From Caprella mutica (Eukaryota > Arthropoda > Malacostraca > Amphipoda > Caprellidae): 64,000 nt of DNA. The translations under genes and the position numbers were made by a program. Under the pieces are notes generated by a model. It had not been told where the DNA came from. It saw only the letters and a program-made list of their open reading frames with translations, and made no database searches. Numbering within the stretch: the first letter of the stretch is position 1; each line of letters begins with the position of its first letter. The stretch lies in the NCBI GenBank assembly GCA_947561585.1, contig CANNZV010002584.1, positions 1 through 64,000 of the forward strand, in the 5' to 3' direction. Shown here piece by piece: positions 12,133 to 22,760 of the stretch.

Positions 12133-12446
12133 GGAGGCAAGTAGACTGCAGTCTAGAGGCCAATGGAGGCAAGTCGACTGAATTCTAGAGGCCAATGGAG
12201 GCAAGTTGACTGCAGTCTAGAGGCCAATGGAGGCAAGTCGACTGAATTCTAGAGGCCAATGGAGGCAAGTAGACTGCAGTCTAGAGGCCAATGGAGGCAA
12301 GTCGACTGAATTCTAGAGGCCAATGGAGGCAAGTAGACTGCAGTCTAGAGGGCAATGGAGGCAAGTTGACTGCAGTCTAGAGGCCAATGGAGGCAAGTTG
12401 ACTGCAGTCTAGAGGCCAATGGAGGCAAGTTGACTGCAGTCTAGAG
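12133..12446. repeat. 32-bp minisatellite, about 10 copies
   Basis: The unit is GAGGCAAGTNGACTG followed by CAGTCTAGAGGCCAATG or AATTCTAGAGGCCAATG. Two variants, one with GTCGAC..GAATTC and one with CTGCAG, alternate in the first half; the second half is homogenised to the CTGCAG variant. It mimics a cloning polylinker but is an ordinary array in unique DNA. Confidence 0.92.
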
Positions 12447-13322
12447 GTTATATTATGCATATATCTAGAATGGTGTGATATTACAGGGGCATATTTTCGT
12501 CACTTGACATATACATTTTGAAGGTACAATTCAAGATCACCTTGAGATATATTTGCGGAGATAAATTAAGCGGAAATGTAAGACATGAAGAATAACCCAC
12601 TCACTAAATTAGTTATCTGAATCCTAATTAATAATGTTGTAACATCACAGATAGCAACAACTGAAGATAACTTGCTAAAGAAATAATTAGAAGACTTTGA
12701 AGGAGTGGCAGAAATGTTGCTATAAATACACAAAAGAATATCTTGGCAAATTGTTACTTGCCACTTTTTTATGCAAGGAAACAATTAAAGTTAAATCACT
12801 ATTAAAATTAAAAGAACGCGTTATTCCAATAATCGAAATTGACTGAAATAAAATGAATACTTGAAAGTTACTTCTTGACAATGCATTCACCACATGCAAC
12901 CATTATTTTAATAACAGTATTCGTACACTGGGGATAGAGAACATGAAGCTAAAACGATAAGAGAATTAGAAATTTCTAAGTGAAATTATAACAAGTCAAA
13001 AGGAGCTTCATAATATAATAAGATAAAATATGGAAAGGTAGTAATTGCAATCACGGCAGCGATGAATAGTAGTGAAATTCTCTTAATATTCATGAATAAT
13101 TTAAATAAAACTAACTAATGTGATTTATAAATGAATAGATTAATCAAAGATGCATTACATATGATTCAGATAGGTTCCTTTAGATACACAACCTATGTTT
13201 ACTACTTCATTTTGAATATCCTTCAAACCACAGGTACGTTAGTATAAACAACAAAGGGGTTACCTCCAGGATAGAGACTCTAAAGCCCATTAGAGTGACA
13301 AAATGATAAGCAACATAGCAAG
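12447..13322. other. AT-rich DNA downstream of AUP1
   Basis: Expected to hold the AUP1 3' untranslated region, since AUP1 runs leftwards and stops at 13,323. No canonical AATAAA is visible on the minus strand close to the stop; an ATTAAA-like signal is near 12,905-12,915. Nothing else is recognisable. Confidence 0.4.
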
Positions 13323-13636
13323 CTAACTACTCTTCTTGTGTAAATATGGGTCATTTTCACCATGCAGACCGAACTTCTCCACGTATTTCCTCAGAGCGTT
13401 TTCAATGAGGGCGTTCTTGCGCTCCTTGTAAGAAGTCATTCTTTGACTGGAAGAAGAGGAGAAAGTGGATGCCTTGGTGCTGAGGTTGATGGGGGAGAGG
13501 GAGGAGGTGCGATCTATGCTGCTCTCTTCACTCCTCTGTTCCGGTGCTGACATTTCTATGGTCCTTTGAGTCTGGGTGATGGCAGCCCTCCCTTCTAGGA
13601 AGTTAGTGATTGTCAAATCCACATCTTGGGTTGCAC
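13323..13636 (-). CDS. AUP1: AUP1, last coding exon: CUE domain end and UBE2G2-binding tail
   Basis: AUP1 clusters lipid droplets and recruits the E2 enzyme UBE2G2 to ER-associated degradation. This 314-nt exon follows an acceptor CCCCCATCAG and completes a glycine codon split by the intron. It encodes the CUE-domain end (VDLTITNFLEG, nearly the vertebrate VDLTITNLLEG), then a Ser/Thr-rich linker. The C-terminal basic helix (SYKERKNALIENALRKYVEK) corresponds to the UBE2G2-binding region and ends in a stop. The seven exons found splice in frame with correct phases to about 441 residues, compatible with AUP1 length. The first exon is missing. Confidence 0.93.
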
Positions 13637-14004
13637 CTGATGGGGGTATAACATGTTAGTTCTATTATGGAGTGGTTTGATTTCTCACTTTGAATAGAAT
13701 AACACACTGAACTAAATTAAGTAATAAATGGCCTCATCAGTACTTATCAATTCTAACTCAAAAACATTGACTCGTGATACAGTAACGAAAACAATTTTTT
13801 TTCATCAAAAATTCATTCTAAAGATGTAAAAAACTTCAACACTGTCATGAAATACCAGAAAGCTTAGAAAGTACTATCAGGTTTATTTACAAATTACATT
13901 TATTTTTATTTGTATGGATTTTACTTCTTGATGTTCTAGTTATGTTATTTATATTATTATTATCATCTGTATGTAGTAGCTATTTGTCTTCTTATACTCT
14001 AATG

Positions 14005-14514
14005 TGGTAACTACTCACCAATTTACCTCATGATGAGGTAACTACTCACCAATTTCCCTCATGATGAGGTAACTACTCACAAATTTCCCTCATGATGAGG
14101 TAACTACTCACCAATTTCCCTCATGATGAAATAACTACTCACCAATTTCCCTCATGATGAGGTAACTACTCACCAATTTCCATCATGATGAAGTAACTAC
14201 TCACCAATTTCCCTCATGATGAAGTAACTACTCACCAATTTCCATCATGATGAAGTAACTACTCACCAATTTCCCTCATGATGAGGTAACTACTCACCAA
14301 TTTCCCTCATGATGAGGTAACTACTCACCAATTTCCCTCATGATGAGGTAACTACTCACCAATTTCCCTCATGATGAGGTAACTACTCACCAATTTCCCT
14401 CATGATGAGGTAACTACTCACCAATTTCCCTCATGATGAGGTAACTACTCACCAATTTCCCTCATGATGAGGTAACTACTCACCAATTTCCCTCATGATG
14501 AGGTAACTACTCAC
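14005..14514 (-). repeat. 31-bp minisatellite made of an AUP1 5' splice site
   Basis: About 16 direct copies of a 31-bp unit begin immediately inside the AUP1 intron. On the gene strand each unit reads ATGAGGGAAATTG|GTGAGTAGTT followed by ACCTCATC. That is the last bases of the preceding exon (14,515-14,653), its donor and the first intron bases. Most copies repeat the donor exactly; one has GTTATTTCATC drift and one a changed donor base (TTTGTGAGTA). Splicing at any downstream copy would read into an in-frame TAG right after the authentic junction. Confidence 0.92.
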
Positions 14515-14653
14515 CAATTTCCCTCATGATGTCAGTCATGGAGACATGGGGCAGCACCTCCTGCACTCGAATGCCAAGGGGCACCAGCTCTGGCCTCATC
14601 TCCTCATTCCACTGACTCCTCTGGTCTCGCAGAGACCTCTTCATGTACTCAAT
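14515..14653 (-). CDS. AUP1: AUP1 coding exon: start of CUE domain
   Basis: Acceptor TCTCCCCTCAG precedes IEYMKRSLRDQ, matching the vertebrate ADKAEHMKRQ area. The exon then enters the CUE domain with IRVQEVLPHVSMTDIMREI (vertebrate: VKEVLPHVPLGVIQRDL). The CUE domain binds ubiquitin. The exon is 139 nt, starts in phase 0 and leaves one base (G) for the next exon. Its donor TTG|GTGAGTAG is the founder of the 31-bp array that follows. Confidence 0.93.
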
Positions 14654-14694
14654 CTGAGGGGAGAAAAGTAGCTATAGAGCACTTTGATAAGGTA

Positions 14695-14828
14695 GGGTAA
14701 GGTACAAATTATCAGTCAGTTTTATATCTTCTGTCATATAAGAAAATAACAATAGCTTTAATAATAAAAATTATATTCTATTATTAAATAGTTTTTCTTA
14801 TATGACCGAAGATGTGATTTTTAAGGTA
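14695..14828. mobile_element. MITE copy in an AUP1 intron
   Basis: Shares TAGGGTAAG.T.CAAATTATC and CTTC(T/G)GTCATATAAGAAAA with the element at 6,802. It has internal inverted arms (CTTCTGTCATATAAGAAAA / TTTTCTTATATGACCGAAG). The right end is diverged or truncated. Confidence 0.65.
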
Positions 14829-15199
14829 AAATAACTAGTAGCTAGCTATGCTATTTATTTATTAATAGCAAGTATTTTGAGTCAATATAACTATTATTTT
14901 ATTAACAAAGATACGAGATCTCATCCAATGGAATTAGGAGTAGTAGTTTTAAATGCAGATAACAGTGCAATATTACTAATACTTTAAATACCAGCAGAGG
15001 TATAAAGAGGACAGGATTTAAACATAATAACTTTTTAAGGAGAGTAAAAGAGGCGCTAATGAAAATACAGAACATTTTTTTTTAGAAAAAAATGGGAATG
15101 TACTGAATGTACAACAGAAGTACGAAATATGAAACTTTGGTTTTATGTTATAAGTGCACAAGTGAACTAAAGAATACTTATAAGTATAAGAGGCAATAC

Positions 15200-15320
15200 C
15201 TTTTCATCAATGGCGTAGTTAGAAGTCTCTATGTTCAGGGCTGCGGAAGTTATGCTCTGGAGTCTTTTGGAGAAGTCGCTGTCACTCTCGTCAGCCATGC
15301 GAAGATGTGTGCCCAGATAC
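15200..15320 (-). CDS. AUP1: AUP1 coding exon: linker between acyltransferase-like and CUE domains
   Basis: Acceptor CATCTTTGCAG and donor GAAAAG|GTATTG bound a 121-nt exon. It completes a split GAG codon and encodes YLGTHLRMADESDSDFSKRL followed by a stretch ending NYAIDEK. This corresponds to the vertebrate segment containing EANEEFALRVQQLVAKELG, which ends the acyltransferase-like domain. Frame and phases match both neighbouring exons. Confidence 0.9.
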
Positions 15321-15506
15321 CTGCAAAGATGTGAAATAAATTAACCTGCACTCATTTACAACAGGAAGTTCACATAGCTACTGTTCAGTATTCGAAGAGT
15401 GGAATGGTGGATCACTTTTATAGAATCACAGAGCTACTAGACTTTACTAGCGTCATACTAAAACATTCTTCATCTATTGAAGTTACTGGTGCGTATGACT
15501 TTATAA

Positions 15507-15907
15507 TTAATTTAGTAGACATTTAATGTCCGTTTCAGAACTCTTGGTAATAATGGTGACGTCGAAATAAATATTAAAGAAAAGAGACTATAGGGGTTTA
15601 ACGTCTGCTTCCATATCGCGGACATTAAAAGAAAATGAAGTACAAGAGATTGCAAGAAAGTCAGAAAGGAAAGTGTCTCCATGAAAAAACGTCACCTACC
15701 GCAGTCAGTGACAAACTCATGGATGCAGAAAAGCTACTCCTTGAAAGCAGTCACTTACCAATGACTGTGACAAAAAGAGACACGACACTATTGGCTGCAC
15801 TCACGAATGGAAGAGGAAAATGAAGAGGTCATAGTAGCTATATGAAGTCTACAAATCTACATAACAAAAAATTTAAGACCTCGTAGTTGAACTCAACGCA
15901 TAACCCT
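15507..15907. repeat. Dispersed repeat A, two overlapping copies
   Basis: A head-like block (TTTAGTAGACATTTAATGTC) at 15,507 is followed from about 15,594 by a longer copy running GGGGTTTAACGTCTGCTTCC to GACCTCGTAGTTGAA. The longer copy appears to have inserted into the older one. It lies in the 1.75-kb AUP1 intron. A short tail fragment (CTAGCGCTATCCTCTAAAAC) reappears at 16,873. Confidence 0.75.
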
Positions 15908-16228
15908 ATCGCAGTGGTCGGTCATTTGATTCCAAGTCATATTTTTTGTTTGCTCATATATTAAGCATACAATAATTTATTATGATTTTTATTTTTATAT
16001 AAAAATTGCCAATTACCATTTTAATAATAAATAAAACTTGTGAAACAATTTGACATCTACTATTTATATAATAAATTTTATATGTAATGAAAAAAATAGC
16101 AGAATTCAAACAGCTAGAACTTATTATCACAACAAATTAATCATTTTTATTTATAAATAATTTACATTTACAACTAGTCAGAAAACATATTAGAAGTGAT
16201 AGGAAATATTAACCAACTCTTGCAAGCT

Positions 16229-16441
16229 AAAGTTAGGTATATTCACTTCACAAGCTTAGTGAATATACCTAACTTTCAGTTAAGCTGTTTTCACCGTAAC
16301 TATTACACACATTATGATCATGCAGGCGGGATAGATTGAAAATCATTTTATGGCAAATAGTATATTTACCATAAAATTATTTTGTATCTTTCCCTGCATG
16401 ATGATAATAATTGTAATAGTTACGGCAAAAAAGCTTAACTG
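16229..16441. mobile_element. Two adjacent hairpins, probable MITE
   Basis: 16,229-16,276 is a hairpin with a 20-bp stem (AAAGTTAGGTATATTCACT and its complement). It is directly joined to a 165-bp foldback from CAGTTAAGCT to AGCTTAACTG (16,277-16,441), whose arms share CCGTAACTATTAC and CATGCAGG. No coding capacity. Located in an AUP1 intron. Confidence 0.65.
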
Positions 16442-17073
16442 AAAACTACCGATAAAATTGTCAAAAGTTACTCCTCAATTAGCTTCTTCCTATACCAGGA
16501 GAAATAGTTACGAGACATGCTCCTGATTTATTTGATTAGTCATATGTGCTAGTTATAATAAGTGTGGATACATTTGATTACTTGTACATTCGATTTTACC
16601 ACTGAATATTTTTTGTTGCCGGAATGTAAATTTGAAAGAATTTATTGTTACTTATTTGAATAAAAAATATTTAATTTCTTGTTAGCTGTTTTTACCCTAA
16701 TTACTTAGTTTCTTTAAAAAACTTCATCGACTGTAAGGTGCATATTTCTATTATAATTATATGTAAAATAATTAATATATTCACATATAATAAATGAATA
16801 ATAGGTGTATAAACGGAAAATATGACTGGGAATCATATGGTATGGGGATCAAATGATTGGGAATCAATTGACCTAGCGCTATCCTCTAAAACTGCAATTA
16901 GCAGTAGCTATAAAATTGATATACATGATAGAAATGAAAAAAAGACAATTACAACAGTTTGGAGCCTAAGAATGACAAGCTTTTCTCTTTCACCCACAAA
17001 AAAGGTTCTAGGTACATTCCCTGGTAATAAATTCAATGAGTTAGTTACTGTGTGTATGTTTGAAGGTACTAAC

Positions 17074-17241
17074 TCGACAGTGAAGACAGTGAGGGGGCAG
17101 AAGAAGAGAGTGAGGAGGTCTTGTGTGAAGTTTGAGTTGAGGACACCAGCCGCTCTGAGAGGTAAGGGGGGCACTCTCTCCACTTTCAGGGACACAAGAG
17201 AGGGGCGGTTGCAAGCTATGCTCACTGCCCAGTCTGTGTAC
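17074..17241 (-). CDS. AUP1: AUP1 coding exon: acyltransferase-like domain, late part
   Basis: Acceptor CTCCCTATAG opens a 168-nt exon that completes a split lysine codon. It encodes YTDWAVSIACNRPSLVSLKV, then a region with LLTLFFCPLTVFTV, aligned with the vertebrate FSSWPFSIQD...ELLWSLFVPFTVYQV. The donor is TGTCGA|GTTAGT. The plus-strand frame over the same bases (16,822-17,247) is a shadow. Confidence 0.92.
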
Positions 17242-17388
17242 CTATAGGGAGACAATGTCGACCACATTTTGAATAGCATGGAACAACAACACAAAAATAC
17301 TTAAAAATAGTAGCTAGCTAGTAGCTACTCAACAACATTCTTGATTCTCCCTCATGACTTATAATACAGAGATACTGAGAAGACTCAC

Positions 17389-17636
17389 TTCATTAGGGCC
17401 GCAGAACCATTAGTGGTGGCATCTTCTGGAAAGAGAAGAAGTGGAAGTTTCTTCTCGACAGTGGTAGCATTTTTAAGCACATTCTTTATTTTTTGAACAA
17501 AGCGTTCATTTCTTCTGGAAAGGTCAAAACGGAGGGCAAATCGTGCAGAGGGACCTCGATGGTTCATCAAGTGGAGCTGCTTGTCACGAAGTAGAACACT
17601 CAGTAGCCATGGCACACCTTCACCATTGAATGAGAA
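17389..17636 (-). CDS. AUP1: AUP1 coding exon: LFPE motif of the acyltransferase-like domain
   Basis: The 248-nt exon lies between acceptor CCCCCCTGTCAG and donor AATGAA|GTGAGT. It ends with LPLLLFPEDATTNGSAALMK, nearly the vertebrate TPLLLFPEEEATNGREGLLRF. This is the conserved glycerolipid-acyltransferase block containing FPEG-like FPE. The part between NHxTPFDH and LLLFPE is about 20 residues longer than in vertebrates, so the exon start is less certain than its end. Upstream, the reading frame stays open through the intron into the 60-bp array. Confidence 0.88.
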
Positions 17637-17708
17637 CTGACAGGGGGGAATTAAAAAGGGGATATCTTTAGAAAAGAAATTTTTTAGTCTACAAAAGGCT
17701 CTAACGTG

Positions 17709-18008
17709 TTCAAACAGACTTTGGCCTATTAAGAAAGGATACAATATGATCAAACATGTTAAAATATGTTCAAACAGACTTTGGCCTATTAAGAAAGGAT
17801 ACAATATGATCAAACATGTTAAAATATGTTCAAACAGACTTTGGCCTATTAAGAAAGGATACAATATGATCAAACATGTTAAAATATATTCAAACAGACT
17901 TTGGCCTATTAAGAAAGGATACAATATGATCAAACATGTTAAAATATGTTCAAACAGACTTTGGCCTATTAAGAAAGGATACAATATGATCAAACATGTT
18001 AAAATATG
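17709..18008. repeat. 60-bp minisatellite, 5 copies, in an AUP1 intron
   Basis: Five near-identical 60-bp units (TTCAAACAGACTTTGGCCTA, then AAGAAAGGATACAATATGAT) adjoin the 28-bp array and share ATATGTTCAAACAG with it. One unit has G to A at ATATATTC. On the AUP1 strand each unit encodes 20 hydrophobic residues (LFEHILTCLIILYPFLIGQS) and contains an acceptor-like TATCCTTTCTTAATAG. The frame continues into the AUP1 exon at 17,636. Confidence 0.92.
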
Positions 18009-18745
18009 TTCAAACAGGTTAGTTATAGCTAATATGTTCAAACAGGTTAGTTATAGCTAATATGTTCAAACAGGTTAGTTATAGCTAATATGTTCAAACA
18101 GGTTAGTTATAGCTAATATGTTAAAACAGGTTAGTTATAGCTAATATGTTAAAACAGGTTAGTTATAGCTAATATGTTAAAACAGGTTAGTTATAGCTAA
18201 TATGTTAAAACAGGTTAGTTATAGCTAATATGTTCAAACAGGTTAGTTATAGCTAATATGTTCAAACAGGTTAGTTATAGCTAATATGTTAAAACAGGTT
18301 AGTTATAGCTAATATGTTAAAACAGGTTAGTTATAGCTAATATGTTAAAACAGGTTAGTTATAGCTAATATGTTAAAACAGGTTAGTTATAGCTAATATG
18401 TTAAAACAGGTTAGTTATAGCTAATATGTTCAAACAGGTTAGTTATAGCTAATATGTTCAAACAGGTTAGTTATAGCTAATATGTTAAAACAGGTTAGTT
18501 ATAGCTAATATGTTAAAACAGGTTAGTTATAGCTAATATGTTCAAACAGGTTAGTTATAGCTAATATGTTCAAACAGGTTAGTTATAGCTAATATGTTCA
18601 AACAGGTTAGTTATAGCTAATATGTTCAAACAGGTTAGTTATAGCTAATATGTTCAAACAGGTTAGTTATAGCTAATATGTTAAAACAGGTTAGTTATAG
18701 CTAATATGTTAAAACAGGTTAGTTATAGCTAATATGTTAAACAGG
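18009..18745. repeat. 28-bp minisatellite, left part
   Basis: About 26 copies of GTTAGTTATAGCTAATATGT + T(C/A)AAACAG. Copies carry either TTCAAACAG or TTAAAACAG in blocks. The array is interrupted at 18,746-22,664 by a non-LTR retrotransposon and resumes at 22,665. Confidence 0.93.
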
Positions 18746-21700
18746 TATAATAATAATAGTAAGCCCGTGAGGGCACATTCACCTTGCACGTTAACCATTT
18801 AGGTCATACATGCTATATGGTATAGTATAGGATGTACAATTTAGGAGAGGCATTGATTGAGTAGAGTACAAGTGGCGTTACAATAGTAACTATCATACCT
18901 ACTTACATTACATTAAGCTATCGCCACTTGTTTGAATTTTCCATTTGTAACAATATAATCAAATTTTAGACAGGTCATATCTTATAGAATGAAGAAATTT
19001 GAATACGGTCTGGACGCTAGATTCATCATTTTTGAGAATTGACTTAAGGGAGGTATCTCTGCCAAAGTGTATTCGTCTTCTGTCAGTGAAGTTGGGGCAT
19101 TCTACCAAGATGTGAGTCACAGTAAGGGGTATCAAGCAATCCTCACAATATGGTTGAGGTTCACCTTTCAGTAGGTACTCGTGTGTGCTTCTGGTGTGGC
19201 CCATTCGTAAACGGGCCAGAACAATTTCTTCTCTCCGAGATTTTCTGCATGCTGTGGACCATACCTTTACATCATCCTTGAGAGTACGCAATTTGTTGTT
19301 TTGGAGGGTTTGCCATTCCTGTAACCATTTAGTTTGGACATAGTTGTTAAAGTAGGTGTAATAGTCTTTATGAGGCAATGGTACAGGTGGTATCAGTCCT
19401 TGACAGGAGTTTGCCTCTCTCGCTGCCACATCAGCACGATCGTTTCCGATCACTCCGACGTGTCCAGGATCCCAGCAGAAGTAGACTCTTTTTCCTGATC
19501 GTTGAATCATCGCCAACCATCTATGAATCTCTTCAACCACAGGGTGTCTGGAGAATGCATCACAGATGGATTCCAGGGCACTTTGCGAGTCACTGTAAAT
19601 GGTGAAAGATTGGTTGCCACGTCCAATCACCATGGCTAATGCTGTTAAAATGGCTTTCAGTTCAGCAGTAAAAATCGACGACTGTTTCGGTAGCTTCTTC
19701 TTTATCACTCTCTCCTCCAGGACAACAGCGAAGCCCACACCATTACCATCTTTTGATCCGTCGGTGTAGACAGCGCAGTCGCGAGTATGAGCAGTGATGT
19801 GGTCCTGGAATAGGGCTTTCATTTGAGGTGCAGGTGTCCTTGATTTTGAGTTAGAAGTGATTCCAGGGCATAGCGGTGGTAGATCCAGCATGTATGGAGG
19901 GATATTATAGGCAAGTGCGGGCATGATAAGGAGAGGAAAATTGAGGTTGGGTAAAAGGTTATTTCTAATTCTAAAGCCAAGTGTTGATGTTTTATTAGAA
20001 GTATTGGATCAATAGAACAATTGTTGAGGGATGAGTTAGCAGGAGTGTTGGGCATCGCCAGAATACGAGAGTAGAGTTGCAGTGATAATTTATCTCTCCG
20101 ATAATATAATGATGGTTCACCTGCCTCACTGTATAGGCTCTCCACTGGTGTGGTACGGAATGCTCCAAGAGATAGTCGCAATCCTTGGTGATGAATAGGG
20201 TCTAACATTCGTAAAGCTGTTTCGTTAGCAGACGAGTATATTTGGCAGGAGTAATCTAATTTAGATCTTACCAAGGCACGATATATTCTCAATAGTGTTA
20301 TTCTATCAGCTCCCCAATGCGAGTGGGAGAGGCATTTTAATAGATCTAGGCTTTTAAGACATGATGTGCGTAGGGATCTTAGATGGGGTATCCAGGAGAG
20401 TTTAGGGTCTAAAATCATGCCAAGAAATTTGGTTTCTGAAACTTGAGGGATATTGTTAGTATTGAGTTTGAGGTCCAGTGGGGGGAATGCACCACGTTTG
20501 CGAGTGAAATGCATTGCAACAGTTTTCTGGTGGGAGAAAGTGAAGCCGTGGGAGGTTGACCAGTTATAAGCTTTCTTGACCGCTAATTGTGCTCGACGTA
20601 TGGCAGATGGGAGACTCGCAGATCGTGCAAAAATTGCAAAGTCATCAACGTATAAAGAGGATTCTATATAATGGGGTAGGCAGGATGGAAGGCCATTGAT
20701 TGCTAGTGCAAACAAGCAGCAGCTTAAAACGCTCCCCTGGGGGACGCCTTCATATTGAGGGAATGGATCTGAAAATGTATTGTTGATTTTAACTTTGATA
20801 AGACGGTGGGACAGGAAGTTTTGGATGAATTTTGGTAGGTTGCCTTTCAAGTTCAAATCTATGAGGGTTTGTAAGATATGACGTTTCCAGGTTGTATCAT
20901 ATGCTTTTTGTAGATCGAAAAACACTGCGACCACGTGTTCTCCTCTGGCAAATGCTGTTTTGATATAGGTGTCAATATGGGCTAGTACATCAGTTGTGCT
21001 TCTATTGTTTCGGAATCCGTACTGGTTTGGGTGAAGGTATCTATTGCTTTCCAAGTGATACACCAGTCTGATGTTGACCATGCGCTCCATCAGTTTGCAA
21101 AGGCAACTAGTTAGAGCAATTGGTCTATAGTTTTGGGGGTCATGTTTATCTTTACCAGGTTTGTGAAATGGAATGGTGATTGATATTCTCCATGCTGATG
21201 GAAATGAGTTTTCTAACCATATTTTGTTGAAGAATGAAAGGAGGAATGATAGGGAGATCTCTGGGAGGTTGCATATCATGGGGTATTTTATTTCATCTTC
21301 GCCAGCAGCACTATTGTTGCTGAGTTTCAAAGCATTATGGAGCTCATCTAGTTTGAATGGGATATTATAGTCTTCTGTATTATTGATGGGGAATTGGATG
21401 GGAGTGGTTTCAGTTCGTTGTTTAGTAAGGAGAAATGAATCATTTTGGCATCCTTTTGATATTGTGCTCAGGGTTTCTCCAAATATGTTGGCAACGTCTG
21501 TTGGGTCTGCTACAAGGGTGTTATTGATATGAAGTATTGGTTGTTTCATGGTTGAATATTTCCCTCTGATTTTATGTATTCTTTTCCAGACTGTTGGGAG
21601 TGGGGTATTTTCATTAATTGAGGAACAGTACTCTCTCCAGCTATTGGTTCGAGATGTTTTTATTAGGTATCTGAATTTTGCTCTTGCTCTATTGAATTGA

Positions 21701-22664
21701 ATCTTGTCAACATTAAGTTTAGATTGGTAGAAGCGTCTGAGAGCTCTGTTCTTTTCTAATTTTGCTCTTTCTAGTTCAGCATTCCACCACGGCACACATT
21801 TGGTGCGAGATATTCCACTGGTTTTGGGAATGGATCTTGTGGCTGCTCTTGTGATTGTTTGTACAATGAAGGAATGGAGTTCGTCTATGTCTGGAAAACT
21901 GTGTAGGTCTGCATCGAGAATGGCTAGCTCTTTATATTTTCTCCAGTCTGCTCTTTCGATGATGAAACGGGATGGTATTGAGTGCTCGCTATTATTTGTT
22001 GTTAGGAAGATTGGAAAGTGATCACTATTATATAGGTCATCCGATACATTCCACTCGAAATCTGGAACAATTTCGGAGGAGCATATAGACAAGTCAATAC
22101 ATGAAAATGAATTCATTTGGGTATGAAAGTGAGTAGGTGAGCCGTTATTGAGGATACTGATTGGATGGCGTGACAGGAGATTTTCAATAAGTTTCCCTTT
22201 TTGGTTTTGAACAGAGTCACCCCATAAAGGGCTCCGGGCATTGAGGTATCCCAGCAACAGAAAGGGGGAGGGGAGTTGAGGTCTTCTAGATCGGAAATGT
22301 GGACAAGGCTATTTGGAGGTAGATATAAACTGCAGATGGTATATAGTTTGTTGATATGGCATCGGAGGGCAACAGCTTGAAGATTTGTTCTGAGAGTGAG
22401 AGTGCTATGTGCAATAGAATTCTTGATGACAATTGATGCCCCTCCGACTTCCGATAGAAAGTCATCATCAGGGTTACGTCCACTTTTATTATAAATGGTG
22501 AAACCTCGGGGGCAGGTTGTTGAAAAATTATTGGGTAGTCGAGATTCTTGTAAACATATAATAGAGGATTGAGAATCTGACAGCAAGGTACGTAGGTGAT
22601 GGTAGTTACCCCTATATCCACGGATATTCCAGTGGCATAGAGAAGCCAGGGCAACCATCATTTT
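18746..22664 (-). mobile_element. I/Jockey-like non-LTR retrotransposon inserted in the 28-bp array
   Basis: A minus-strand element with endonuclease, reverse transcriptase and RNase H domains. It is flanked by a 12-bp target-site duplication ATGTTAAACAGG (18,734-18,745 and 22,665-22,676). This sequence lacks one A found in the other array units, so the matching flanks are strong evidence. The 3' end is a short ATT/TAA-type repeat tail, as in I-clade elements. The element begins only a few bases before the ORF2 ATG, so ORF1 and the 5' UTR are absent: either 5' truncation or an ORF1-less type. Confidence 0.9.
18959..22661 (-). pseudogene. ORF2 of the non-LTR element: endonuclease-RT-RNase H, two frameshifts
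   Basis: Translation starts at 22,661 (MMVALASLCHWNIRG). Endonuclease motifs are seen as NIRG, QES and SDHFPIF, but the expected GDxN motif reads GYLN, so an endonuclease aspartate is lost. A first frameshift lies near 22,265 in a C-rich run. The frame 22,257-19,819 holds reverse transcriptase blocks NYRPIALTS, AVFFDLQKAYD, GVPQGSVLS and YVDD. A second shift near 19,960 leads to the frame 19,924-18,959 with RNase H residues in YTDGSK, FTAELKAI, YSDSQSAL and GNDRADVAA, then a cysteine-rich tail. It is inactive by these lesions but otherwise well preserved. Confidence 0.92.
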
Positions 22665-22760
22665 ATGTTAAACAGGTTAGTTATAGCTAATATGTTCAAA
22701 CAGGTTAGTTATAGCTAATATGTTCAAACAGGTTAGTTATAGCTAATATGTTAAAACAGG
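22665..22760. repeat. 28-bp minisatellite, right part
   Basis: About three units of the same 28-bp repeat continue after the retrotransposon, beginning with the target-site duplication. Confidence 0.9.

Noticed and set aside
12133..12446. Vector polylinker contamination
   Set aside because: The SalI/PstI/EcoRI/XbaI-like sites occur in a regular 32-bp array with point variation, flanked by AT-rich host DNA and no vector backbone.
13362..13550. 62-codon plus-strand frame
   Set aside because: Antisense to the last AUP1 exon, with no homology of its own.
16822..17247. 141-codon plus-strand frame
   Set aside because: It is the shadow of the AUP1 exon 17,074-17,241 on the other strand; the minus strand has splice sites and homology.
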